Shown here: positions 1 through 7,905 of the stretch, piece by piece
Numbering within the stretch: position 1 is the first letter of the stretch
Layout of the letters: each line of letters starts with the position of its first letter
NCBI GenBank assembly: GCA_937864265.1
Contig: CALMIR010000023.1
Coordinates: forward strand, 1-57,568
Reading direction: 5' to 3'
DNA from: an uncultured Saprospirales bacterium
GTDB lineage: Bacteria > Bacteroidota > Bacteroidia > Chitinophagales > Saprospiraceae
DNA: 57,568 bases
Position numbers and translations under genes: made by a program
The notes under the pieces: model-generated
What the model saw: the letters and a program-made list of their open reading frames with translations, nothing else
Told to the model about the DNA's origin: nothing
Databases searched by the model: none

Positions 1-55
1 CTTTGAATATCTTGTCGTAGTCGTTGCCTGGTTTTTTGGGTTTTCGTTTGGCCAT
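1..55 (-). CDS. Partial 5' end of an off-window gene, possibly Rpn/PD-(D/E)XK transposase-nuclease family
   Basis: An ATG at position 55 on the minus strand opens a frame that stays open to the window edge and begins MAKRKPKKPGNDYDKIFK, a short Lys-rich leader. Leaders of this style are common on Rpn-type (recombination-promoting nuclease / putative transposase) proteins in this lineage, but 18 residues cannot prove it. The coiled-coil ORF at 6001-6561 looks like the tail of the same kind of protein, which is why this identity is suggested. The upstream region (56-160) is very AT-rich, with an inverted TTTTAGAA/TTCTAAAA pair at 90-97 and 112-119. Confidence 0.4.
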   Translation of the reverse strand, partial: MAKRKPKKPGNDYDKIFK

Positions 56-395
56 ATTGGGGTGTTTTCAAGCAAAAATAAGTTTATTGTTTTAGAATAA
101 AAAATATTTTGTTCTAAAAATAAGTTATTTGCCTGATACCCAGATTAGATGATAATACCGCAAGCAATCGAGCGTGGCGAAGGTATAATCGGGGCTGACA
201 TAGCCCGCAGGAATGGTTTACTGCATTGGATGTTTTTGTGAGAAGGAGGGAATACCCGGTATAAAGGTAAGTGGCGAATTAAAAATTAATAGCCTACTTA
301 CCATAGCGGATGCTCTTAAAGTGAACCGTTTTGGCGGTTATGATAAAGACAAATAAGGTGATTAATTTTCTCTGGGTTGCGTAATGAAAGAGATT
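56..395. other. Non-coding stretch with a stray fragment of the large secreted-protein gene
   Basis: No supported gene. The left part is AT-rich and probably holds the promoter of the leftward partial gene. Positions 166-217 are a near-copy of the signal-peptide-proximal coding sequence of the large gene at 481-5070 (see the separate repeat entry). The rest shows nothing recognisable up to the stem-loop at 396-438. Confidence 0.5.
166..217 (-). repeat. Copy A of a fragment from the 5' coding region of the large secreted-protein gene
   Basis: About 52 bp closely match 4914-4965, which encodes the AGYVSPDYAFAALDLS part of the large protein. A third, overlapping copy lies at 5941-5990. The fragment is in the same orientation as the full gene but is not part of an ORF here, so it looks like debris of duplication or recombination. 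Confidence 0.75.
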
Positions 396-438
396 GGAGC
401 GGTTTGAATAAGTGCTTTTGAGCTATTCAAACCGCTCC
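396..438 (-). terminator. Strong stem-loop downstream of the large secreted-protein gene
   Basis: A perfect 15-bp inverted repeat (GGAGCGGTTTGAATA at 396-410 and its complement at 424-438) with a 13-nt loop lies 43 bp past the stop of the leftward gene at 481. There is no strong U-tract on the minus strand, so it may act as a 3'-end stabiliser as much as an intrinsic terminator. Confidence 0.6.
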
Positions 439-480
439 TGTTGAATAATTATTTGTTGTTTGGCTTGTCTGTAACAACCT

Positions 481-3400
481 TTATTGCGCAACAACCAGTG
501 TACGACGTACCAGTGTGCCATCTTCCATCAGGGCTTCTACCACATAAGTTCCTGGACTCCAATCCTTCACAGAAACATCATGTGCACCCGCCCCAAATTC
601 GGATTCGTACACGCCGACTCCCAATACATTGAATACTCGAATGTATTTGATTCCCTCCATCGCAAGAATGGTAAAACGTTCTTTGGCTGGATTAGGTAAT
701 ACTTTCATGACTTGCTGCGGTGCCAATACTAGGCCATTAGTTTCGTTTAGCTGTAAATATTGGCTATTATTGCCACCTAACAAGGCTTCCTGCATATTGT
801 CCATTTCCACCATTACCCGTGAAATGTCAATGTAATGTTTGCATACCTGAGTGGAGGTATTGCGTTTGGAATTGGGTACAGATGCCGCTGGCTGATATTC
901 CTGACGGGCAGTGTAGGTCAGTTCATCTGCGTCAATACTTGCTGAAAAAGCACGGTGTCCGCTTTTGTATATTTCATGGGTTTCTTGAATGAGCTGTCCC
1001 TGCTGCAATACACATTCTTTTTCTAGCGGCACTACTGGTGTACCCGGACCATCTGGCGGAAATGCGGGGCATCCGCTTGGCGCATTGGCGACTTGATTAC
1101 CTGTGTTCAGACTAATGTCGGAAAAAGAACCGCCACAGCCATTTTGTGCTTTTTGCAAGATGTAGTCCACTTGTGTTGGATTTGCATTGTCAGTACCCCA
1201 ATAATTGCCCTGCGCACTGACCGTAGTGATGTCGTTTCGTTGCACATAGCAAATTTGGAACAATTGTGCCGCAGATGATGCAGAACCGTTTTGAAAGTGG
1301 TTGGCACGCAAATAGGTTGGATCATTGGTGCCACTATTTTCTATGGCATCTATTTGCAAAAGAATATCTTGTCCTTTGATACCTACCTGATTATTGAGCA
1401 ATTTGGCGCAATCCATCATCACCAATCCATGATCTACGTTATTAGCCCCTATGCCTCCAGCTTCAATGTGAATGCCATAGTAATTGTTTTGTACAGAAAC
1501 TCCCCCTCTTAAAAATACATTGGTGCGGTGAGGTACCGGGCAATAAATACCTACTTCATTGTTTAAAATAACACCCCCAGTAACGATGAATTCCGGTACA
1601 TCGGCCAAATGGATAGCGCCCCAGCTTTCTAACATCCCAGCAGGTGCATCATAACCTGAAACATAGCTGCCTGACAAGCGCGCCCCAGCTAGATTTCTTA
1701 AAAAGAGTGCAAAAGAGCCTTGAGCACCGGCTAGTAAATCACACTGTTCTACCCTAAGCGTGCTGCCCCCATCTATCCAGATGCTGTTGATGTTATTAAT
1801 AAACTGCGTTTGGGAAACCATAAAATCCACGCTCAGATTGGAGGTAAATACCTCGTACCCTTCTATGGCGTAATTGAAGTCGTAAAAGCCACTGGAAACA
1901 ACGCGCAACAGTGCTGCTCCCTGAAGATACAAACCAGTGGCATCGCCGTCCGACAAGTCAACCAGTTCCATACCACTAAAAACGGCTTCGCCGCTACTGC
2001 CTACCCTGATTTCGCTCTGATATTCATATTCAACTCGACCATCATATAGCTGGATTCGACTGCCTCCAATTTGTAGGGTTGTACCTGCCTGAAGCTTGAT
2101 AAAGCGATAACCATAGCCGCCGCCTTCCAAGGAAAATAAGCCACTTTCGAGAGTAAGGGTATGATCGGGGTAAAAATCGAAATAACCATTGCCTTCAAAA
2201 TCAAACTCACCGCCAATGACCAATTCACCCATAACTTTTATACGAGGTCGCCCTAATGGGTCTGTTCCATCGAACATTTCTATGTTTGCACCCGGCTCAA
2301 TGACCAGTCTGCCACCTGCTTCCAGGATAAATTCGGAATAGTGATTAACACGCAAAGTAGCATCGGCCAGTACACGCAGTTCGCCCCCAGCTTCTACCCT
2401 TATTTTACCGCCAAATTGGGCTTCTGCCAAGCCTCCTGCAAGGAGCGTCACCACACCGCCATCTTCCACTACCAGTTCCGACTCGTGATTGACCAACAAA
2501 CTGCCGCCTTGATAAATATCTAATCGAGCAGCATCCTCTACTACCAGGCGAGCAGCGTTATTGATGCCAGCAGCATCGTTCCATTCGCCGATAATGCATT
2601 GCCCACCATCTTGTATCTCTACAAGTGTTTGAGGACCACAGCCCAGGCGTATGTAAACGTCCATTTGGCTTACCGTGGCATTGGAGGGGTTATTGGTTAC
2701 ATCTGTATAAGCGATTCGTCCGCTTCGATTGATCCACAAATTGCCTCCGCTGTTGATTTCCAAATTTTCATCAATGGCAGCCGGTGTCCGGCTAAGGCTG
2801 AACGCGGTGGGTGGATTGGCCTGATAATCATACGCAGTATTGGCATCGCCAAAATTATATGTACGGTTGACTAACGGACTGCCAACCCCAGTTGTATTCA
2901 GTATAGCAGATAAAAGTACCCCAGAGTTGTCAAAACTGAATTCTGGATGCAATTGATTGTTATCCAAATGGGTACTTGGATCAGGGTCATCGTCCACAGC
3001 AATATACCTGCTCACGGTTGTGTTGCCTGAGTTTAGCACGGTTTGATTATTTGAAATATCTGTAAAGGGGTCTAACAACGGCGCACCAGAAGCCACAAAA
3101 GGGCCTACTTCTATGGCACTGATCGAAGGAATAAAGCAAAAGCGTCTGTTCAGCAATTGAATCGGAGGATTGTCAAAAATATCTTCTGGTAGTCCGAAGT
3201 CCAAGGGACCTGGGAGTTCCAGAAAACCACCCGGAGCGTTATCCAAGGGGATGGTATTTTTGACCGAAATTTCGTTATACGTAAAATTCACATCAATGAA
3301 TCCGAATAATTCTGCATTAACCTGGCCTTTGTAAACCCGATGAAATTCATTGTCCATACCGGGCACTGCCCTTATTTCAAAATCCACTTCCGCATTCAAG

Positions 3401-5070
3401 CCTAGTCTGATAAAAAGCTCTAAAAAAAAATTTAGATTGATTTCTTGAAAGGCTAAAAAGTCAAATGCATCCCCATCTACATCCAGATACTTATCATTGG
3501 GCGCATAGCCCTGGTCAATGCCTATTTGTGAGCCATTGCTGATGGCTATGTGCTCACACTGCGTCAATGCGCCTTTGCTCTTGAACATGGTATAAAACGC
3601 TTCGAATTCCGGAGCAGGAGCTGGAAAGTGGTCTTTGTTGTAGATCAGCATCTGTGTAGGCGACGGCCTTTCTACCAAACCTATGCCCGCTTCCAGAAGT
3701 TCCACAAACTCTTCCAACTCAAATTCATCTTCAAAGCCCACCGCAAGCTCGGCCAAGTGTTCCACCATATACTGAAACCCAAGTGGAATATTTGCCCCCC
3801 GGAGCGGCGAGTCGAAAGAGACAAAGACCTCTGTCTCGTGTTCTTCTCCGGCCAGTTCCATGTCGCGCAACCCCAGCTTGCCGACCACGCCCCCCATACT
3901 GATGCCGACCACCACGTTTTTCTCAGAGCTGCCCGCCTGATGCTTGCGCAGATTGATCTCCCGGATGGCCGCCATGACCAGTTCGGCATTCACCTCCAGC
4001 GCATCGGTCTCGTCTTCGAAGTCTATAAACACAATATCGTATTGGGAATCATCCAAGTCGTCAATAATTAAATTTCCAGTTGGAGTGTCCATATTGAAAA
4101 GTTGATTGATCAACCCTCCAAAAGTAAACCCAAAGAATGCTTCCAATGCCTCAAACCTGTCTGCCTCAAAACCATTGATGACAATAAAAGGCTTGCGTAG
4201 CTGATCGTCGCAACAGGCCGAAAGCGCCGTTACCGTAGCTTGGCTGTTGCCGTCGGCGGTGCTTACGGTAAAGTCAAATTCTTGCCCAAAACAATAAATA
4301 TCTTGCCCCGATACAATGGGGCTAACCGTTTCGAGGATGGTGATGGTGCTTTTGCTCAGAAATGTCGTTCGGTCCAAGAACTTGATTTCTGCTATTACTT
4401 CAACAGTACCCGGTGCATTAAAATGGGCTGTCACCATGCTGCCGTCTTGTACCAATTGCCAACCATTGCCGAAATTGATGCGGGCCGAAAGCAGGGGCTG
4501 GCTCACATTCTTGTGGATGTCCACATCGAAGGTATAGCTGCCCGAAGGCAGTCCTTCGATCAAGGAAGGTGCGGCGGCAAAAAGCCGTCGGCTTTCGTAG
4601 GGCGACGCAGCACCGGGCACGGGGTGAATCTGGTTGTTGGATACCGTCACCAATCCATCACCCAACGCAGTAGGCTTGATGCGGTGGTACTCGTAAAACA
4701 GCATGTTGAAAGGAATCACCCCACTCGTCACCGAATGTTCCACCAAGCCAATGGGCACTGCCACGGTGCTGCTAACAGCAGCATCGGCCAGGGTGGCACA
4801 AATGAAATCGAGGGAATGTTTGTTGACCGTTTCGTTCAGAGTGCCATCGTACTTGTCCAAATCGGCCAGTGGGATGGCTTTATCGGCTAGGAAGCCAGAA
4901 GAAATACCACTTAAATCGAGCGCGGCGAAGGCATAATCGGGGCTGACATAGCCCGCAGGAATGGTGTTGTTGATCTGGAGCTGCTGCCCGGCTAAAAAGC
5001 CTGGCAAGGCAAGCGCCCACAGCAGCACATGACATTTAAGCGCAATGAAAACGGGGGGGGGTAGTTGCAT
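481..5070 (-). CDS. Very large secreted protein: lipase/esterase-like domain, beta-helix region, T9SS type A C-terminal sorting domain
   Basis: 1529 residues from the ATG at 5070. A hydrophobic signal segment (about residues 7-28) is followed by an esterase-like region at about 290-520: FIVINGF (a strand followed by an oxyanion-type loop), then GISMGG at 389-394 with nucleophile-elbow Ser391, FDSPLRG downstream, and a candidate catalytic His in CEHIAISNG near 507. Residues of about 750-1330 are Gly/Asn-rich repeats such as LVVEDGG and LRVEAGGEL, typical of right-handed beta-helices. The end (VLPNPAKERF to RTLVVAQ) is a T9SS type A sorting domain, so it is probably exported and anchored or released at the cell surface. 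The start is uncertain. A better-looking ATG at 5083 (MKKNNATTPP...) is out of frame by one base because of a C9 tract (plus-strand G9 at 5053-5061). The lipoprotein gene 45 bp upstream may be co-transcribed. Substrate unknown. Confidence 0.85.
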   Translation of the reverse strand: MQLPPPVFIALKCHVLLWALALPGFLAGQQLQINNTIPAGYVSPDYAFAALDLSGISSGFLADKAIPLADLDKYDGTLNETVNKHSLDFICATLADAAVSSTVAVPIGLVEHSVTSGVIPFNMLFYEYHRIKPTALGDGLVTVSNNQIHPVPGAASPYESRRLFAAAPSLIEGLPSGSYTFDVDIHKNVSQPLLSARINFGNGWQLVQDGSMVTAHFNAPGTVEVIAEIKFLDRTTFLSKSTITILETVSPIVSGQDIYCFGQEFDFTVSTADGNSQATVTALSACCDDQLRKPFIVINGFEADRFEALEAFFGFTFGGLINQLFNMDTPTGNLIIDDLDDSQYDIVFIDFEDETDALEVNAELVMAAIREINLRKHQAGSSEKNVVVGISMGGVVGKLGLRDMELAGEEHETEVFVSFDSPLRGANIPLGFQYMVEHLAELAVGFEDEFELEEFVELLEAGIGLVERPSPTQMLIYNKDHFPAPAPEFEAFYTMFKSKGALTQCEHIAISNGSQIGIDQGYAPNDKYLDVDGDAFDFLAFQEINLNFFLELFIRLGLNAEVDFEIRAVPGMDNEFHRVYKGQVNAELFGFIDVNFTYNEISVKNTIPLDNAPGGFLELPGPLDFGLPEDIFDNPPIQLLNRRFCFIPSISAIEVGPFVASGAPLLDPFTDISNNQTVLNSGNTTVSRYIAVDDDPDPSTHLDNNQLHPEFSFDNSGVLLSAILNTTGVGSPLVNRTYNFGDANTAYDYQANPPTAFSLSRTPAAIDENLEINSGGNLWINRSGRIAYTDVTNNPSNATVSQMDVYIRLGCGPQTLVEIQDGGQCIIGEWNDAAGINNAARLVVEDAARLDIYQGGSLLVNHESELVVEDGGVVTLLAGGLAEAQFGGKIRVEAGGELRVLADATLRVNHYSEFILEAGGRLVIEPGANIEMFDGTDPLGRPRIKVMGELVIGGEFDFEGNGYFDFYPDHTLTLESGLFSLEGGGYGYRFIKLQAGTTLQIGGSRIQLYDGRVEYEYQSEIRVGSSGEAVFSGMELVDLSDGDATGLYLQGAALLRVVSSGFYDFNYAIEGYEVFTSNLSVDFMVSQTQFINNINSIWIDGGSTLRVEQCDLLAGAQGSFALFLRNLAGARLSGSYVSGYDAPAGMLESWGAIHLADVPEFIVTGGVILNNEVGIYCPVPHRTNVFLRGGVSVQNNYYGIHIEAGGIGANNVDHGLVMMDCAKLLNNQVGIKGQDILLQIDAIENSGTNDPTYLRANHFQNGSASSAAQLFQICYVQRNDITTVSAQGNYWGTDNANPTQVDYILQKAQNGCGGSFSDISLNTGNQVANAPSGCPAFPPDGPGTPVVPLEKECVLQQGQLIQETHEIYKSGHRAFSASIDADELTYTARQEYQPAASVPNSKRNTSTQVCKHYIDISRVMVEMDNMQEALLGGNNSQYLQLNETNGLVLAPQQVMKVLPNPAKERFTILAMEGIKYIRVFNVLGVGVYESEFGAGAHDVSVKDWSPGTYVVEALMEDGTLVRRTLVVAQ
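5053..5061 (-). repeat. C9 homopolymer in the signal-peptide coding region (candidate phase-variation tract)
   Basis: Nine G on the plus strand (C9 in the coding sense) lie 22-30 nt after an upstream ATG at 5083. With nine C that ATG reads 15 codons and stops at 5036-5038. With eight C it would run into the 1529-residue frame and give a Lys-rich n-region (MKKNNATTPPV) ahead of the hydrophobic core. The annotated ATG at 5070 bypasses this. Confidence 0.7.
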
Positions 5071-5115
5071 TGTTTTTTTTCATGATGATTTGTTTTTGGT
5101 TGTGATCAAAGCTTT

Positions 5116-5685
5116 TTAATAATGGATGTCAAAACGACCCTCGGTAATGTGTATCGTATCTGGGCAGTCTTCTTTTGCGACGGAAAAAGAGAATGTGCCA
5201 GCTATGATGTTTTTCTCGGTATCCAAATGGTGGATGTCTAAATGCCAAGGTAGAGAACCTATTAGTAAAAAAGGTTCTCCTGTCCACGCAGTTGTCAAAC
5301 TATTACAATTCAGTGAATCTTGAAATAAACCAAGATTAATGGAATCCTGGAATACCTTACCGTTAATGGTCATTAACTGTCTAACTGAGTCTAGACCATT
5401 CTCATTTTTGATTCTTCTACTGCACCCTATGTCTAAACTACCAGTAGGCTCATGGTAGCTGTAGCGAAACTGGCTACCTAACCCGAAATAAGGCCCTCCT
5501 AAGGGCAGCCACACCTCCCCATTGACCAGGCAGCCGAAAGAGCCGACTCCTTCCGAGGTGATGGGGGGAAGTTCCCCGGTGGGTTCGAATTTGGTTGTAA
5601 TTTTTTCCTTCCGGTCGCAGCCTGCCCAGAGGAGGGGCAGTGCCAGCAAGACCCAAAAGAGGTGAAATAAATGTTTGCTTTTCAT
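5116..5685 (-). CDS. Secreted lipoprotein of unknown function
   Basis: 189 residues from the ATG at 5685. I prefer this start because it gives an immediate lipoprotein signal peptide, MKSKHLFHLFWVLL to LLWAGC, with a lipobox ending at the Cys. The frame stays open 77 codons further upstream, but that extension has no signal character. The mature part has FGCLVNGEVWLP near its start, a pattern seen in uncharacterised Bacteroidota lipoproteins (DUF6252-like), followed by beta-rich sequence. It ends 45 bp before the large secreted-protein gene on the same strand, so a two-gene transcript is likely. Function not known. Confidence 0.75.
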   Translation of the reverse strand: MKSKHLFHLFWVLLALPLLWAGCDRKEKITTKFEPTGELPPITSEGVGSFGCLVNGEVWLPLGGPYFGLGSQFRYSYHEPTGSLDIGCSRRIKNENGLDSVRQLMTINGKVFQDSINLGLFQDSLNCNSLTTAWTGEPFLLIGSLPWHLDIHHLDTEKNIIAGTFSFSVAKEDCPDTIHITEGRFDIHY

Positions 5686-6000
5686 GGTAAAATATTTAGA
5701 GTTAAACAATAAGCTACCAGGCCTGCGGGGCAGGCGGAGGGTATATCTGTTTGGGCAATACAAGCTAAAAATGGATGAAGGCGTCAGTGCAATGGGGGCA
5801 TCGGTCTTTGCGTCGGGTATTGTTACCATCGATAGGATGGCATTTGCAATATTACAAAAAGTTGTTTGAAAGGGCAAGCATTGGTAGATAATATTTTGTA
5901 ATCTTTTTCCAGGCATAGCACGATACAGTGATCAACGGAAGCCAGAAGCTATGCCACTTAAATCGAGCGCGGCGAAGGCATAATCGGGGCAGCAATAAGC
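5686..6000. other. Intergenic region holding a second fragment of the large gene
   Basis: No gene supported. It contains a GC-rich dyad (GCCTGCGGGGCAGGC near 5720-5735) and the copy-C fragment at 5941-5990. The lipoprotein promoter should lie here, but no clear TAnnTTTG element was identified. Confidence 0.5.
5941..5990 (-). repeat. Copy C of the large gene's 5' coding fragment
   Basis: 50 bp that match 4894-4943 at 47 positions by eye (differences only near the left end). It abuts the stop codon of the coiled-coil ORF by 10 bp. Together with copy A at 166-217 this makes three versions of one short coding segment within 6 kb. Confidence 0.8.
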
Positions 6001-6561
6001 TTATTCCATTTCCGGCTGTCGGCCAGCAGCAATGATGCGTTGGATGTCTTGCTCCGTCATGCGAAACACTTGGCTGATGGTGCTAATGGACAAGCCTGTT
6101 TCATGCAGCGCAATAATGGCGTCTAATTTTTCTGCTTCCGCTTCCTCAGCCCTACGGCGTTCCAACTCCAGTTCCGCTTCTGATTTTTGACGCTCCTGTT
6201 TGAGTTCGGCTTCGGCTTTTTCTCTTTCTAAACGCTCTTCCTCAGCTCTGCGGCGTTCAGTTTCAATCTCTGCTTCTGCTTCCTCAGCTCTGCGGCGTTC
6301 CGCTTCAATCTCTGCTTCTGCTTCCTCAGCTCTGCGGCGTTCCACTTCAATCTCTGCTTCTGCTTCCTCAGCTCTGCGGCGTTCCGCTTCAATCTCTGCT
6401 TCTGCTTCCTCAGCTCTGCGGCGTTCCGCTTCGATTTCAGCTTCTGCCTTAAGGCGTTCCAACTCAATACCCCGATCCAATCCGACCCGGTATAAATAAT
6501 CTTTTTCTATATCAATTGTGATGGGCATGCTTGCTGCTATTTTGATGGTTTGCTCCGACAA
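6001..6561 (-). CDS. Coiled-coil protein with C-terminal helix-turn-helix-like tail; probable remnant of an Rpn-type transposase/nuclease
   Basis: 186 residues if TTG at 6561 is used; an ATG at 6528 (MPITIDIEKDYLYRVG) is an alternative. Residues of about 35-140 are almost pure Ala/Glu/Arg built from a 14-residue repeat (AEEAEAEIEAERRR), predicted to form a long charged coiled coil. The tail, KLDAIIALHETGLSISTISQ followed by VFRMTEQDIQRII, resembles the small C-terminal helical motif of Rpn/PD-(D/E)XK transposase-like proteins. No nuclease domain precedes it. The ORF starts 2 bp from the stop of the mutase-like gene upstream and both look truncated at that junction, so it may be a deletion remnant. 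Whether it is expressed is uncertain. Confidence 0.6.
   Translation of the reverse strand: MSEQTIKIAASMPITIDIEKDYLYRVGLDRGIELERLKAEAEIEAERRRAEEAEAEIEAERRRAEEAEAEIEVERRRAEEAEAEIEAERRRAEEAEAEIETERRRAEEERLEREKAEAELKQERQKSEAELELERRRAEEAEAEKLDAIIALHETGLSISTISQVFRMTEQDIQRIIAAGRQPEME
6241..6450 (-). repeat. Five tandem copies of a 42-bp unit inside the coiled-coil ORF
   Basis: Units begin at 6241, 6283, 6325, 6367 and 6409, each starting CTCAGCTCTGCGGCGTT on the plus strand and differing by only a few bases. Each encodes 14 residues, so copy-number change keeps the frame and lengthens or shortens the coil. Confidence 0.9.
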
Positions 6562-6562
6562 G

Positions 6563-7732
6563 TTACTTATCAGGTTTAGCGTAAAACACCCGCTTCTCGT
6601 CCAACTCTAAAAACCGATTCCAAGCCTTTGTCGCCAATTCTCTGGTGAGGTGTTCGATATAATAACTGCCTGCTGCCGGATCGGCCACCCGGTGCAAGTA
6701 GCTTTCCATTTTGAGGAGGTGCTGTACATTGCGGGCGATGCGCTGGGTAAAGGCGGTACTAGGTACTTCTATTGAATGGTCGGCAGGCAGTACGTAAACC
6801 CTGTTGGCCCCACCGCTAGCAGCCGACATAGCCTGAGTAGCGGCCCGAATCATATTGGTGTATATGTTCTCGTCCTGAGATGCTTTGGCCAGGTGCGTCA
6901 CCACAAAAGCATCGCCAGTAGCGCCATAGGCTTCCAGTATATTTCGCCAAAGCAGCTTCAAAGCCCTGATCTTGGCGATTTCTAAGAGATAACTCTTGCC
7001 TGTTGAGAGGGAAAATTGAAGGTGTTGGTTGGCCGTGGCGGCGTCAATGCCTTTTTCTTGTAGCTGAGCCAGGTATTCATTGCCTTTGGCCAGGGTAAAG
7101 GCCAGTTCATGGCTGATATTTTCCGAACCGTGGTGAAAACGCTGGGCATTGACTTGTAAAACTCTAAATTCGGGCATACTCCTTTGGCAAAATCGAATCA
7201 ATTCGACCAGGTGATCCACAGGCGGTCGCACCCAATCGAGTAAAGGATCAAAATCGATAGACCCCTTAATATCCTGCAATGATTTATCTTGTTGCTCCAG
7301 CCATTTTGTAAAAAGCTCAAAAAACTGCCAAGGCATTTTGTCGGCATAGTTAAAGGCAAAGTGGGTAGAAATAAAAGTCGGTTCAATAGTTGCCAGCAAT
7401 ACAGTCAGTTCTTCCCCGCTCAATTGGTGGTTCAATTGAAAAAGCGGTGCTTCCACACCTCCCTCTAAAGCCTCTAAAACTGTTTGATTGCCAGCTTTGA
7501 CCTCTTGTACGTCCACATACGCTCCAATCTCCCAATCGCGATTTGCCGAAAGAGCAGGCAGGGCATTTTTAAAATCTTCGGGATGATAAAATGGCGCCAA
7601 GAATAAATCATCTTCTATAGGCCAATTTAGCCTATCCAGTGATTGGCCTTTAAGGTCTTGAAGCACTTTGGCTTCCCATTCCGCCTTAGTATGCGGGGGA
7701 AATTCAGAAAAAAGATGCTGATCCTGAGCCAT
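6563..7732 (-). CDS. Methylmalonyl-CoA mutase-like (small subunit type) protein, probably C-terminally truncated
   Basis: 389 residues from the ATG at 7732 (MAQDQHLFSEFPPHTKAEWE); the frame extends 17 codons upstream without family-like sequence. The N-terminal pattern (KAEWEAKVLQDLKG, LNWPIEDDLFLAPFY) and the later ADPAAGSYYIEHLT motif mark the substrate-binding TIM-barrel half of B12-dependent acyl-CoA mutases. As in small subunits there is no cobalamin domain (no DxHxxG). The large catalytic subunit is not in this window. Relatives continue after the AW-x-x-F segment with several tens more residues; here the family sequence stops at FLELDEK and is followed by nine residues and a stop, right against the coiled-coil ORF. 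I infer 3' truncation by rearrangement, so activity is doubtful. Confidence 0.75.
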   Translation of the reverse strand: MAQDQHLFSEFPPHTKAEWEAKVLQDLKGQSLDRLNWPIEDDLFLAPFYHPEDFKNALPALSANRDWEIGAYVDVQEVKAGNQTVLEALEGGVEAPLFQLNHQLSGEELTVLLATIEPTFISTHFAFNYADKMPWQFFELFTKWLEQQDKSLQDIKGSIDFDPLLDWVRPPVDHLVELIRFCQRSMPEFRVLQVNAQRFHHGSENISHELAFTLAKGNEYLAQLQEKGIDAATANQHLQFSLSTGKSYLLEIAKIRALKLLWRNILEAYGATGDAFVVTHLAKASQDENIYTNMIRAATQAMSAASGGANRVYVLPADHSIEVPSTAFTQRIARNVQHLLKMESYLHRVADPAAGSYYIEHLTRELATKAWNRFLELDEKRVFYAKPDK

Positions 7733-7806
7733 AGAAAAGGAATTTTCAAAGCGAAAAATCGGCAATAATCCCAGCATTTCCAAATTTATCGCATTGGCAA
7801 ACGGGC

Positions 7807-7838
7807 AAAAAAAAAAGCAGAGGGCGAATACCCTCTGC
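7807..7838 (-). terminator. Rho-independent terminator of the secreted Cys-rich protein gene
   Basis: Perfect 8-bp stem GCAGAGGG/CCCTCTGC (7817-7824, 7831-7838) with a 6-nt loop, followed on the minus strand by ten T (7807-7816). It lies 68 bp past the stop at 7906 and separates that gene from the mutase-like gene. Confidence 0.9.
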
Positions 7839-7905
7839 GAAAAGTCCTGTATGAGAAACCCTTTACAAACCTAAAATTCTTTCTGGGAATTAACTAGGCA
7901 TAACC

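Noticed and set aside
90-119. TTTTAGAA/TTCTAAAA inverted pair as a second copy of the metal operator
   Set aside because: Half-sites are 14 nt apart rather than 4, within generally AT-rich sequence, and the gene it precedes is not metal-related; too weak to claim.
3550-4890. Long plus-strand frames opposite the large secreted-protein gene
   Set aside because: They lack domains or signal peptides and lie wholly inside a gene with strong domain evidence on the other strand.
5686-5916. N-terminal extension of the lipoprotein gene
   Set aside because: The open extension lacks family sequence and would bury the clear lipoprotein signal peptide; start set at 5685.
6200-6499. Ser/Ala-rich frame on the plus strand opposite the coiled-coil ORF
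   Set aside because: Shadow of the 42-bp repeats.
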